Origin: Alternaria dauci
Lineage: Eukaryota; Ascomycota; Dothideomycetes; Pleosporales; Pleosporaceae
Direction: 5' to 3'
NCBI RefSeq assembly: GCF_042100115.1
Contig: NC_091273.1
Span: 186,001 to 250,000 of the forward strand
DNA: 64,000 bases
Shown: piece by piece, positions 33,866 through 44,802 of the stretch
Numbering within the stretch: position 1 is the first letter of the stretch
Layout: each line of letters starts with the position of its first letter
Position numbers and translations under genes: made by a program
The notes under the pieces: generated by a model
Databases searched by the model: none
Seen by the model: only the letters and a program-made list of their open reading frames with translations
What the model was told of the DNA's origin: nothing

Positions 33866-35305
33866 CTACACACCCACACTCCCCTTCCTAATGGCCTCAT
33901 CCCCCACCTCCTCCGCATACGCCTCCGCATCATGTCCAAACACCCAATCCTCCCTCGGAAACTGAATGAGCGACGGATCCTTCTTCACCTTCTCCCAATC
34001 CGTCTTATGCCACATATCCCTCGTAGTCTCGCCCGTCTTCTGCACAGCTTTAACACGCTCATACCTCACATCCTGATACGCCCTCAACGCACCCCTCACA
34101 TTCCCCTTCCCAGCCCTCCTCAGCAACACCGCCAGCGTCACCCCATCTTCCAGCGCCTGCGTCGCTCCCTGTGCGCTCGTCGGCAAAAAAGGGTGCGCGG
34201 CGTCGCCGAGCAGACAGATGCGGCCGTGGCCAGGCGCGGAGCCGTAGCCGCTGACCCAGTTGGGTAACGGGTCTCTGTAGACGAGTTTCCAGTCTACGAG
34301 TTTTGCTTCGGGCGTTTTGGATACGATTTTCCAGCACATGGGGTCCCAGCCTTCGAGCACGGTTTTGACGTCGGAGAGGTAGCCGGGGAAGGACCAGGAT
34401 TCGTCAATGTCGTGCGAGTCGCGGTGTGTGAGGACCCAACAGCAGTCTGTGCCGTTTTTGATGGTGCTGAAGAGAAAGTGTACGTCTGGGCCTGGGTCGG
34501 TCGTTAGTACGAGATTAGATCTTGAAAAAGGGGAAGGGAGGCGCACCGATCCAGCCGTTGAAGGTGTCTCCGTTGTCGCAGAAATGTTTAGTTTCTGGGT
34601 CTGATATCATGTCCTTGTTGCTAAACCATGCTCGCCAGACAGCATACCCACTGCTCTTGGGCTTGTCCTCGTATCCCAGTACCAATGTTCTTGCCTTGCT
34701 CCTCACGCCATCGCTCGCGACCACGACATCACCAGCAACCCTCGTCCCATCCTCAAGCACAACACCCGCCTCCTTGTCATCCTCCCAGTACTTCTCCACC
34801 CTCTGCCCCAGATTGATCTCGACCCCAATCTCCTTTGCGTAGTTAAACACAATCTCATGCAGCTCGCCGCGATGCCCATTGAAGTTTGGCGCCTTCTCGT
34901 CGCGCGGCGGCGTCTTCTGGTTGATGACAATCTCGCCGGTATCCCATTTGTGAATGTTGAAGCCGTATTCGGTCAGGTCGATGGAGATTTTGCGCATGTC
35001 GCGTGCGACGCGGCCGTCGCTCCAGCGCGCAAAGATGCGGCCGGCATTGGGGCCAAAGGTTATGATGTCGCCGAGGATTTTGAGCGAGGGGAAGGACTCG
35101 TAGATTATGGGGGTGTGACCGTGGCGGATGCATTCTATGGCTGCTGTGAGGCCGCCGAAACCTGGTGGGATGGTTAGAGATTGTACCTAGGCGATGGTGG
35201 GAGATGGAGAGATGTACCTGCGCCGATAATGATGACTTTGATGCCAGTCTTTGGCTTCGCGCCATTGGTGACGGGGCCATTGCCGTTGGTGTCGAGAGAG
35301 GGCAT
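33866..35305 (-). CDS. FAD-dependent monooxygenase (salicylate-hydroxylase-like)
   Basis: Exons 35218-35305, 34547-35161 and 33866-34491 give 442 residues. The three class-A flavoprotein monooxygenase motifs are present: the dinucleotide-binding GAGFGG (28-33), the DG motif VVVASDGVRSKART, and the GD motif GRICLLGDAAHPFLPTSAQG. A membrane anchor is absent, so it is probably cytosolic. Such enzymes use NAD(P)H and FAD to hydroxylate aromatic or activated rings (salicylate, 6-hydroxynicotinate and many natural-product intermediates). The protein is of the short form without a C-terminal thioredoxin-like domain. It converges with the sugar-type MFS gene (222 bases apart) and diverges from the SDR. 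Introns of 55-56 bases have GTACAT and GTGCGC donors. All motifs look intact. The exact substrate cannot be inferred. Confidence 0.9.
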
Positions 35306-36026
35306 GCTGGGTAGTTTAGTCTCGTAGATTCTCGCGCGGAGCGGCATACGCGACTTGATAGAAATTCACGGCTAGAGTAACAGTGAGACCACGCGTTTGG
35401 TTGCGAGAAAAGGTTCAAGGTGTCCAAACGCGTCAACATGGTATCCTCTCGTGTAGCGTGGGGCTGAGGCACCCTGCATCTACCGATGATACGGCCATGG
35501 AGCCACAGGCTGAGCTACTTCATCCAGGCGACATGATGCCGATGGCCGACGGTGCAGGCGTGTGCCGTGGCGCCATGGGCTTGCAGACGTTGGACGCCTC
35601 TCGCGGCATGTCTTTTCCGTGGGGTGGACTCGCATTGTTGGAGAATGGATCGACATATGTGCCGGGTAAAGTGTGTTGACGCGTGATGCAACGTTGCTGG
35701 GGTTGACAAGGAAAGGATGTCACTGCCCCACATCGTGTTAGACCTCCCCGCACTGTACCCCGCAACGGCCTTGTGAACCGCGCTTTACCGTTTCCGGATG
35801 GCGTCGTTCGAGTGTGATGCAGGAAGTGCCAGAAGGAGTTTGGAGTTGGCATGCATACTGATGCCAGAAGACAAAGGAGCTGGGATGAAGCTCGGGCTCT
35901 TTGCGAATCGGTGCCGTGAACCGACGTAGGAATTTTGAGGATAGAAGACATGGTGGGGCGGGCTGGATGTAGTCCTGATGATAGCATTTCGAAACCCTTT
36001 CTCTGTAGACCGTATCTCATATCACC
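35306..36026. promoter_or_regulatory. Divergent promoter region between FMO and SDR
   Basis: 721 bases between the two start codons. The overlapping frames on the minus strand carry no motif. No specific element is recognised. Confidence 0.4.
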
Positions 36027-37209
36027 ATGTCGACCTTGACACACCCAGTATGGAACCAGGAAACGGGCGGCCTCGAAGTCGCCAAAGCCTTCGCTGACCA
36101 GATCCGAGGGAAGACTAGTAAGAAGCCTCGCATTGTCTCAACAAGAAGACATTGAGTTGACAGAACATTAGTCCTCATCACCGGCATATCCCCCGAAAGC
36201 ATCGGTTCTTCCATAGCCCTCTCTTTCGCGTCCCAGAACCCACAGCTCGTCATCCTCGCCTCGCGCACCAAGTCCAAGCTGGAAGAAGTACTCAAAAACA
36301 TTCAAAATGCCTATCCAGACGTCGCGACCAAGATTGTTCTCCTCGACCTGATGTCTCAAGAATCTGTGAGAGCTGCCGCAAAGGAGGTGTCGCAGTTGAC
36401 AGGCCATCTAGACCTAATCATCAACAATGCAGGCATCATGACACCAGCGCGTCAAACGACCAAAGAAGGCATCGAAGGGCAATTCGGCGCGAACCACATC
36501 GGTCACTTCTTGCTAACGAATCTGCTCATGCCTCAACTCCTGGCTTCGGTATCGTCTTCGAAGACGGGTGCGATACGCATTATCAACCTCACTTCTCTCG
36601 GTCACCGACTCAGTCCGGTACGCTTTTCCGATTACAACCTGGAGAAGAGTAATGAGGAGTTACTAGAGGCAGAGAGACATGCGCCATTGCCTCCAGCCTT
36701 TGCAAAGACAGCAAGTGATGGGTATAACGGGTATGTTGCGTACGGGCAGGCGAAGACGGCGAACATCTTGTTCTCTGTAGGTATCAATGAGAGGTTCGGT
36801 GGCAAGGGAGTGAAGAGCTATGCCGTGCATCCCGGATGTGAGTACTCCGCTCTCAGAATACTTTTCGATCGTTCCTGAGAGGATATGCTGACGGCTTAGC
36901 TATCTGGACTGGTCTCAGTCGCGACTTGGATGCAGAGGGTGAAGCTGTCATCCGAAAGACGAGTCCGTTCTGGAAGAACCACGATCAAGGGGCTGCGACG
37001 GTACTAGTCGCGGCGCTAGACCCTGCTTTAGACGGTGGGTATATTTCTGATCGGGCGATGCGCGCGCTGACACGATATCAGAGTCGAAAGGTGTTCTGCT
37101 GCATGACTGTCAAGTGTGCGATGCCATGCCATACGCGACCGACACCAAGCTAGCCGAGCAGCTGTGGAAGTTGAGCGAGGATCTAGTGCAGAGTAAATTC
37201 AAATTATGA
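36027..37209 (+). CDS. Short-chain dehydrogenase/reductase
   Basis: Exons 36027-36117, 36172-36837, 36900-37034 and 37082-37209 give 339 residues. The Rossmann nucleotide-binding segment reads ILITGISPESIGSS (31-44), a variant of TGxxxGxG in which Ser replaces the second Gly. IINNAGIM follows (NNAG 115-118), then the catalytic Ser in INLTSLGH (about 172) and YVAYGQAK (Tyr 221, Lys 225). It resembles the retinol-dehydrogenase/WW-domain-oxidoreductase-like SDRs common in fungal clusters, so an NADP(H)-dependent alcohol/ketone interconversion is expected. The last intron (37035-37081, GTGGGT donor) was placed because only this splice joins to the conserved end ATDTKLAEQLWKLSEDLV. It diverges from the FMO, and the pair may act in sequence. 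The gene looks intact. Confidence 0.9.
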
Positions 37210-37309
37210 GGGCGATCAGCTCAGAGCCAAAGCTACATTGAGCTACCATAGTGAAAGCAGGAATTATACAGGCGATGGCAAAGTGCCTCGTCAACTGACA
37301 AGAAACGTC

Positions 37310-39366
37310 CTAGCAAACAACGATTGGTGTCGGCATAGGATAGTGATGAAACGTGCGAGACTCTTCCAGGTCCTCTGCCAAGTCTCTCATATGCTCCAAA
37401 CTCCTCTGCGTATCGTCGTGGTAGTCTCCGTTCTCTTGGGCGCGTGCTTCGTATACTTTCGTTGCGACTTTAAATGCTTGCGAGAAGTCATGCAGATGCT
37501 GTAAAAGAATCGCTAAGAACTCCATAGCATCCAGTGTCTCTGCGTGACTTGATCCATATATCTTTTGCAGATGCGGTATGATGGCGGCGATGATCTCTTC
37601 AGCCGCTTCAAACTTTCGTTGATCGTGAAGGGCAGTGGCAAGATTGAACTTTGTTTTTAGCGTTTCCGGATGCGACGCGCCCATAAGGTTCTCAAGAGTT
37701 TTGACTGCTCCCAGGTACAGTTCCTCGGCCTGATGGTGATGGCCTTTCTCGTTGATAGTCATGGCGAGATTGGCCTTGCTCTTCACCGTCTCTTGATGAT
37801 TTGCTCCCAGGATATCGCGACGCGCATTATAGACATATGCATGTAGATCTTCAGCTTCATCTAGACGCCCTTTGAAGAGTAGCGCAATACCGAGATTGCT
37901 CTTCGCTGTGATGACGAAAAGGTCGTCTGCGTCGTAGACCTTTTGCCACCCTGCCAGTGACCGGTTGAACATGTCTTCTGCCATACTATAGTCGCCTTGA
38001 TCCAGCATGACCCATCCAAGATTATTCACAGTGACTAGTGTATCCACATGGTGTTCGCCTAGCAGTGTTGTCTTCGTTGCTAAGGCCTTGCGGTGAAACA
38101 CATGAGCCCTCTCGTAATCTCCTAGAGCTTGGTAGGCGATGGCTAGATTGTTTGAACTATGTGCTGTTCTTATATCGTCCCGTCCAATGTTGTGGCGTCT
38201 TGACCGATATGAGCTACGAAAAAGCGATAACGCCGTGTTCAAGCACCCTCGTAGTGCCTGAGCGGTGGCGTATTGTACGCCCAAAGCGGTGTATGCATCG
38301 AGCAAGCTCTTGTCATCACGGCATCTAGTCTGAAATCTGGTAGCTATCTTCGTGACTAACGCGTGATAGCCGATGGTGGACAGATAACTGCAGTATCGGA
38401 TGGCTAATTGTGCAGCTCTCTGCGTGGTCGTCGTATCGATGATATCTTCGAAGGCATCATCTACGATTGTAGCCACGTGCATTTGAAGTTCGTGGCTTTG
38501 GGACAATAGACGTGGGCTTGAGAAACACGAAGGAAAAGCCATGTCGAGCAAACGAATCGCCAGCGCACGATGCCTCGATCGATCTGAAAGCGTCATCAAT
38601 TCAGAACGCACCACGCGACGCACATGTTGGTTCAGCTCGAAAGCGTCTTCCGGTTCTGGCGCATAGACTAGAGATCGGGATTTCAATGTCGAGATAGCCT
38701 GTGACAGGAGCGGCTGCTCGAAGCCCGCCTGAAACAACACTACAGGGATATGGGAGCCGTGGAAAAGTGATGCTGTAGCGAGTAGGTCTTGAACGGTACT
38801 ACCAGCTGAGAACTGGTGCAAAGACGGGTTCAAGGGGGAAATGCGGTGCACCACTGTGCTACTCCGAGAACTTGAATTCGAGGAAGTCTTACTCTGGGTA
38901 AGAGACATACTGCGCATATAGTCAGCATCAGGCTAACACCGCAACAGCCGGGTACTCACACAAAAAGGTGTGACTTCATGTTCTCGATGATTCGACCAGA
39001 TGACTGTAAGAGTCGTTCCACTTCCCCTCGTCTCCTGACGATGAAAGCACGCTGCATCCTAGTAGAAGGCCTTGGCATCGATGTTCTAGAAGAAAAAGGC
39101 TGCAGCATGGCTTCCAGATCCCTAGTGTTCTTTCGGCATTGACCAAGATACCATACGACATTGTGATCCAGAATACCAAGATCATATTGTACCCTGTCAA
39201 GTAGTGAGGTAATCGCCTTCGACTCGTGTAACCATGTTTCGATCGTTTCTGTCGGATGACGTAGATGACGTGACAAGGCTGAGGCTGCTGTAGGAAGCTT
39301 GTATCCGTAATGCATCAGTTGAGTACCGGCAGCCAGCCCACCAACGATAGCGAGGACTTCCGCCAT
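37310..39366 (-). CDS. TPR (kinesin-light-chain-like) protein with STAND-type N-terminus but no NB domain
   Basis: Exons 38960-39366 and 37310-38909 give 668 residues. Residues 1-135 form a helical region (MAEVLAIVGGLAAGTQLMHY) like those heading fungal STAND/NLR proteins. About 150-260 (HGSHIPVVLFQAGFEQPLL, FELNQHVRRVVRSELM) resembles the winged-helix part that normally follows an NB-ARC or NACHT ATPase. From about 300, at least five 42-residue TPRs follow (NNLGWVMLDQGDYSMAEDMF, SNLGIALLFKGRLDEAEDLH, ANLAMTINEKGHHHQAEELY, FNLATALHDQRKFEAAEEII). No Walker A or B motif exists anywhere. Fungal NLR-like proteins act in allorecognition or immunity-like responses; without the ATPase this one may be a decoy, adaptor or shortened derivative. 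The intron (50 bases, GTGAGT, CTGAC branch) is secure. The first in-frame ATG in MIRNIMAEVL would add five residues. Confidence 0.82.
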
Positions 39367-39685
39367 GATGTTTCGAATCAAGCGGCCAATATACGAGTTG
39401 GTTCCATGACAGTGTTTTGGGTACAGGCGCTGACCTTATACACAGTCTCAAAGCTGATGAAGTGGCATCATAACAAGGCTATGGTCGACACCGATCTTCC
39501 ATCGCGCTGGTGTGCTGGTCAACAGGGATGCAGAAAGGCTGAAAGCTGCGTCCACTCACATTCGTGACATATCTCTTGGCGATCAGAACACTTCACCGGT
39601 TACAAAAAGATGGTGTGGAGGACTGGCAGAATAGCAATCCGTAACATGAGTTGGTCTTCATGAACCAGAAAGCAAATACGAATCT
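39367..39685. other. Intergenic region, no gene seen
   Basis: 319 bases between the start of the TPR gene and the stop of the DUF6590 gene, both on the minus strand. It should contain the TPR promoter and the DUF6590 3' end. No further signal can be assigned. Confidence 0.4.
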
Positions 39686-41296
39686 TCAGGGCTTTGCAAA
39701 CCCCATGTGTTCTGCGAATTTGAGTTCGAGTCGCCCTACAGAATCTCCCCATACACGCCCAATGTTTCGTACTTGGACGTTGTGCTCTACTGAGTAAGGC
39801 TTCGCAAAGTTGATACGCGACATAGGGTCGATAGAAAGATCTGTGCTTTCTATCTTCACCTCGATGGGCTCTTCGATGATGTCTTCGCCTAGGAAATGCT
39901 TTTCAACTGCATCGCCGACTGGGACTACTGCCGCATGTCGATGGCCAACAACTCCAGCCTTTGTGGTTGCTTGTCCTGCGTATGTGCTGATTCGTAAACA
40001 TACTGAGAACGTGGAGCTCGGCTTCACCACGGCGAACCTAGCTGGTTCGACAAATGCCTTCTCTGAAGACCCCCGGGCTTCGTGCCACAGTGTCATAAAC
40101 ACTCGGCCTTTCTTGAAGAACGAAGCTGGTTTACGGACTATGTCGTATTCTGGAATGGTCAATGCAAGGTAATGTGGTATGTCAAGAGATACTCACTAGA
40201 CTGCCAAACGCCAGAAGTGTGTGTCTGCAAGGCTTGCCCAAGCTCATCAATGCGTTCGGCACAGACATCGAGCATACTGATGTCATCAGAAATATCCGTG
40301 AGAGTATTGACACCTGGATGCGTCTCCAATTTCCAGGAACTTTGGAACATAGGCATCCAAGCCATGTGAACATAGCCCAGATCCTTTACCTTGATGTTGT
40401 ATTGTACCGGATACGAGATTCCAAACCACAGGCGGGAAGCTTCATGCAAAGGTTGCTCACCCGGGTTCATCACTACAGGTATTGGTGGTATGGTCATCTC
40501 TCGCTCGCCTGGAAGTGTCCGAGGTGAATGACCATGACTATAGATGATCGCATGCTCTGCAGGATCAACACCCGGCTTGGTAATGCCCCTTTGACCGTAC
40601 GTATTTATTGGACTGGCTTTCATTAGAATGCGCGCAAGAAAGCCGGATGCAAACCTCTTACCATGCGTAACAAAAGCTTCGCTTGTGTCTCACAATCACA
40701 AATCTTCGGATTTGACTGTGGACATATTCTCCATATCTGACCATGCTACAAGCAGAGTCCTTGCCACTAGTGATCAAAGCATTTTTGCCCGCAGGCTCTG
40801 ACCAAAGCACTGCGAAGACCTTGACATGTCAGTATCGCTATATGATAATGTTCTGTGGATGCGCTACCCGGCCTTCCTGGAAATATGAAGGATGGCGAAC
40901 ATGATACGCTGTATATCGCGTCAGCCGATGGAGGGCAACCAGCCAACGCGGTTCGTACCTGGTTCAAGAGTTTCGTAAGGTGTTGCGGTGGATGCGTAAC
41001 CTGGGAAACTTCGGCCAGGTCTCTGGATTTCAGCTCTGAAAGGTGAGTCTACTCTCTGAATCACGGCATGGCTCTGGTCGACCCCGATATCCGCTTCGTT
41101 TGAAAGTGGATCCCAGGCGAAGAACCTCCAGTGTTGATCTATTTTTGCAGCGTCAGTCGTGGCTCCCACAATGACTCATGAGTGGCCCACCAGCATACTC
41201 CAACCAATAGTGTCGCTGGCTCTGGTTATCCCATTGTTTGCACAGGTACCGTTGGTGATGGACGTTCCACTCCGGCTGTTGCTGGGGCGCAGACAT
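39686..41296 (-). CDS. Tandem DUF6590-type protein
   Basis: Six exons, 41191-41296, 40959-41138, 40868-40908, 40662-40819, 40197-40612 and 39686-40149, sum to 454 residues; introns are 47-52 bases. After an N-terminal Trp/Tyr-rich segment (RHYWLEYADQHWRFFAWD) come two copies of the same module. Copy 1 runs from YFQEGRVFAVLWSEPAG through HSQIRRFVIVRH to ACPINTYGQRGITKPG and AIIYSHG. Copy 2 runs from FFKKGRVFMTLWHEARG through PARFAVVKPSS to RISTYAGQATTKAG. DUF6590 is a fungus-restricted domain with no known biochemical role. The 41-base third exon was found because it alone restores the frame and supplies the conserved lead into copy 1. There is no signal peptide or membrane segment. The family call rests on pattern memory, so it needs a profile search; the gene structure is strong. 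Confidence 0.85.
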
Positions 41297-42843
41297 GGCG
41301 ACGCTGTCGGATTTGCGATTTGCGACGCTATTATGAGGGGAAGACGGGTCACCCGGGCGGAGAGCCGCGAGCTACGTGGGGCTTGGCATATGCAATGCAA
41401 CACAGAATCTTGGGGAACCTTACACAACGCTGTACGATCAGCATACAACAAGGCTGAGCACACGAAAATGCGTCCCTGCAGCAAAAGCCCCCATTTTTTC
41501 GACTGGGCCACCGATTTCCTCGCCTTTCGTGTAAAGCTGTCCAACGTCGACACCTTTCGCTGGGGTTCATCCTCATCGATGGCGGCACAACACCATCTCG
41601 TAAGGCACGCTGTTTCATCCAGCAAACACCAGTCACATGCTATATCAGGTCGTTTTGACGTCTGCTAGATATCACGGGTTGCAGTTGACTATGACGACGA
41701 TAACGACGATAACGACGATGACGATGATGCTGATGAAGATGAGCACCCTCATCCCAGGAGTACCCTTCCTCTACATTCAGCCAGACGCTCTGTGCGACAC
41801 TCTTTGTCGGACGTTGGCATATTGACAGCCCCTCTCGCGTCTGAACCTACCGACCAGGCGACTATCGCCAAACTCGAGAATGGCGCCCAAATCATGGTGG
41901 CGGTCACTGTCGAATCTAGGGACGCACTACTGCAACATCTACCGAACGTTCACGACGCCTTCGCTCCAACGGCTGATCCACACCTTGGTGACGGCTACCA
42001 CAAAGAGCTAGCTTGTTACGATGGGTGCATTCTCACGGTGCCCCATCAGCAGAACAAAGTCTCTAGTATCACCACCCTTCACAAACGTCATGACGCAGCC
42101 ACCCCCACGGTGGTATTCCTTTTGTTCAACGTTGCTCTTTTCTTCTCTCACCTGCAGATTCTTCATACAAAACTCAGCTCTATCGGTCTATTCGCGCGCG
42201 TTCCTAACGACCCTCCTCCCCGACCCCCTGCGAAACCGCTGGGCACCGGCCCTTTCCAGAGCGATGTCGTGAGACACACAAAGCATCGAGCCTCCTTCGT
42301 TCGCCACTACGTTCGCTAGAGCTGCCCCCGTAGCTGACTAGAATAAACAATAATGGCTGGAAATGGTGTTGGTTGGGCTTTTGTACAAGGAATGTAAGGA
42401 TTGCCGGACGTACGTCGTGTGTTTAATAATCACCGGAGTCATGGCTGCATAGTGCCCCAGTTGTCCGGTCTGATGTCGGTCATTACCGAATTTGTTTTCG
42501 CGTTGGGATTATGGAACTGGACGTATGCTTTAGGAGCTAGACAATGCTTGTACTAAATTGGATTACGATGGCATGCTCCAAATTCTTCCTTCGATGTGAT
42601 TGACCTCTTGTCAACGTTTTACGATTGCGTGTAATGCCGCATGCTGAGACAGCTGCTTCCAAGCGCTGCCAGGCGCACAAGCCTTGTCTCGCCATGGCAT
42701 GGTCTTGTATCTTGTCACTCTTTGGCTTGAGCCGTGGCGCTAGTTTGTAGGGATGGGTGGGTTTAAAATCCACGTTCCGCCCGCGTCTGTCGCGCTTACA
42801 ACGCTCGACGCCAACCTAGGGCGAACGAACAACGCTCCCCATC
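41297..42843. other. Gene-poor interval with an acidic simple repeat
   Basis: About 1.5 kb. A GAC/GAT-rich tract at about 41688-41745 would encode an Asp/Glu run in the plus-strand frame that continues to 42319. That frame (LENGAQIMVAVTVESRDALL) is open for about 210 codons and could be the 3' exon of an unrecognised gene, with a possible short intron at about 41649-41685. I see no family resemblance and treat it as unproven. The remainder shows nothing. Confidence 0.3.
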
Positions 42844-43702
42844 TCACTGCAAAAAGTCGCCTCCAGTCTTTGCAAGAACCTCATCATAGTAGCTCTGGAA
42901 CGCCAGCCACCCCTTTTCCGGTGTCCCAACATTCTTGTACGTCTCAGCTGCCTCGCTGTCCGGTATAATCTTGGGCTTGTGTCCGCTTCCAGCCGAGGCT
43001 GCGTCGACCAGGAGTTGTGCTTGACACGTCTTATCGAGGGATAGGAACCAAAAGGCTGCTTCGTCGACGGTCTTGCCTACGGTGAGGATGCCGTGGTTCT
43101 GGAGGATAGCTGCTTTGCCGTCGCCTGTCGAGGTAGTTAGCAGCTGGACGATATGATCGTTGTGAGAACGAGGGGATATACGTACCCAGCGCATCCGCTA
43201 TCCTCTCGCCCTCCTCGCCCGCCAGCACGACACCGCCAAATTGCTTGTAAACACCATGGCTCTTGTAGAAGCGAACACTATCCTGAGTAATCATATCTAG
43301 CTCCCTACCAAAAGCGCTAAAAGCCTTGCCATGCACGCTATGCGCATGACACGCAGCATCCACATCCGGCCGCCGTTTATGTATAGCGCTATGAATCGCA
43401 AACGCCGCCGCATTAATCGGCTGATCACCTTCCGCCACCTCTCCCTCCTCATTCACCAGTATAAGATCCGACACGCGTATCAACGAGAAATGCGCCGACA
43501 GCGGATTGAGCCAGAAATGGTCGGTCAGGATGGGGTCGCGCACGCTGATGTGGCCGGCGACCCCCTCGTCGAAGCCACGGGCGGCGAAGATGCGGTACGC
43601 GGCTGCGAGATGTTGTTTGCGGTAGAGACGCTCGTCCTCGGGGCGGGCAAAGGTTGGGTATTTGCGCACTTTGAGGGCTTGGCCTGACTTGGTGCGGCCC
43701 AT
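42844..43702 (-). CDS. Class II aldolase/adducin-family protein
   Basis: Exons 43186-43702 and 42844-43124 give 265 residues; the 61-base intron has a GTACGT donor. The fold's landmarks are seen: GVAGHISVRDP (about 48-58), the metal-binding HxH in CHAHSVHG (His 119 and 121), and the third His in ILQNHGILTVG. In bacteria this family includes zinc-dependent fuculose/rhamnulose-phosphate aldolases; fungal members of this length are usually annotated only by domain and may act on sugar phosphates or other carbonyl substrates. No targeting signal is visible (N-terminus MGRTKSGQALKVRKYPTFA). The length is normal. It is transcribed towards the gene-poor interval and there is no clear operon-like partner. 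Confidence 0.9.
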
Positions 43703-44802
43703 GGCTGCGACGGCACGATTTTCGTTGCTTTCGGCGTGGTCGACTCATATGCTTGGTCCGACAGAAGCTTGTTGGTACCTCAAGGAGGTTGCGAGCGCGC
43801 GACTCAAGGGCGACTGAAGCCATCGAAAGCGGGGCACAATTGGCTCTGAGACGCGTAACAGCGACTTAGTTGATAGACGAGCTGGAGACATTGTAAGTGC
43901 TGTGGATTAGCAGGTGATGGTAGTGACTTGAGCATGACGGCTTCCCCGCCGGATATAATGCTGGGTAACATGCTGGAAATGTACGCTGCGCGTGTACCAG
44001 ACGCGATTGGTGAGCGCTGAGAGAGGAGAAGATAGGCGTCGGAGGACGAGCCGAGGCTTGTCCGGCGATGACGTAAGCTGGAGCTACCAGTCTTCTTTCG
44101 CGTCTTCGGTATCTTCTGCAACTCCCAATGTCACTCGATTGCCTAGATACGTCAGTTGATTCCATGCCAAGTCGACTCCGTATATATGAAGCCTGGTTGA
44201 TTGCACGATAGCCGAGGAAAGAGCATAGTTCCGAACCGTCTGAGAGTTGGTCAACAACCAGATTGATAGGTAAGGACTGACAAGCAATCAGACATGCGCA
44301 GATCGTGACACTAGGATCGTGACACTAGCGATGCGGACATACGTCTTTCGAGTTGAGTTTGTCAGTGTTGATGGCTTCATGATTCTGGACTACTAATCTC
44401 GTCTGGAAGAGCGTCGTCCAATTGCCCGACCCAGATCTTCTCTATATCATGGTCAGCGTAGAAAAACCCCCTTCTTTTACTGCTAGACGACACACGCGAC
44501 AAGATGAGCACTCGCGCAAGATTTCACAGCAAGTCAGATGGGCTTACGTTCACTCTTTTCCCTTCACTTGAGTGGCGCTTACTGTCTCTTTCCACTACCA
44601 TGCCCCGTTCCTTCCCTTCTCACGCGCTCACTTACCGCACCACCAATTACCGCCTAGAATTCTTCAATGGCGCTCGGACTCACTCTGCGATATATATTCC
44701 CGTGCTTCTCACCTTCTTTAAAGCCCCTCCACCTCGCTCGCGCTTACCTTCTCAACCCAAACCGCACTCCACAAGTCGCTGCTGCCCACTGGCACTACCA
44801 AA
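43703..44802. other. Divergent intergenic region, no gene seen
   Basis: 1.1 kb between the aldolase-like gene (minus) and the secreted-protein gene (plus). Open frames are short, overlapping and unlike known proteins. It should hold both promoters. A direct repeat of ATCGTGACACTA occurs at about 44302-44326, and nothing else stands out. Confidence 0.45.

Noticed and set aside
41159..41668. 169-codon plus-strand ORF
   Set aside because: It is antisense to the first exons of the DUF6590 gene, whose frame and splice sites are far stronger.
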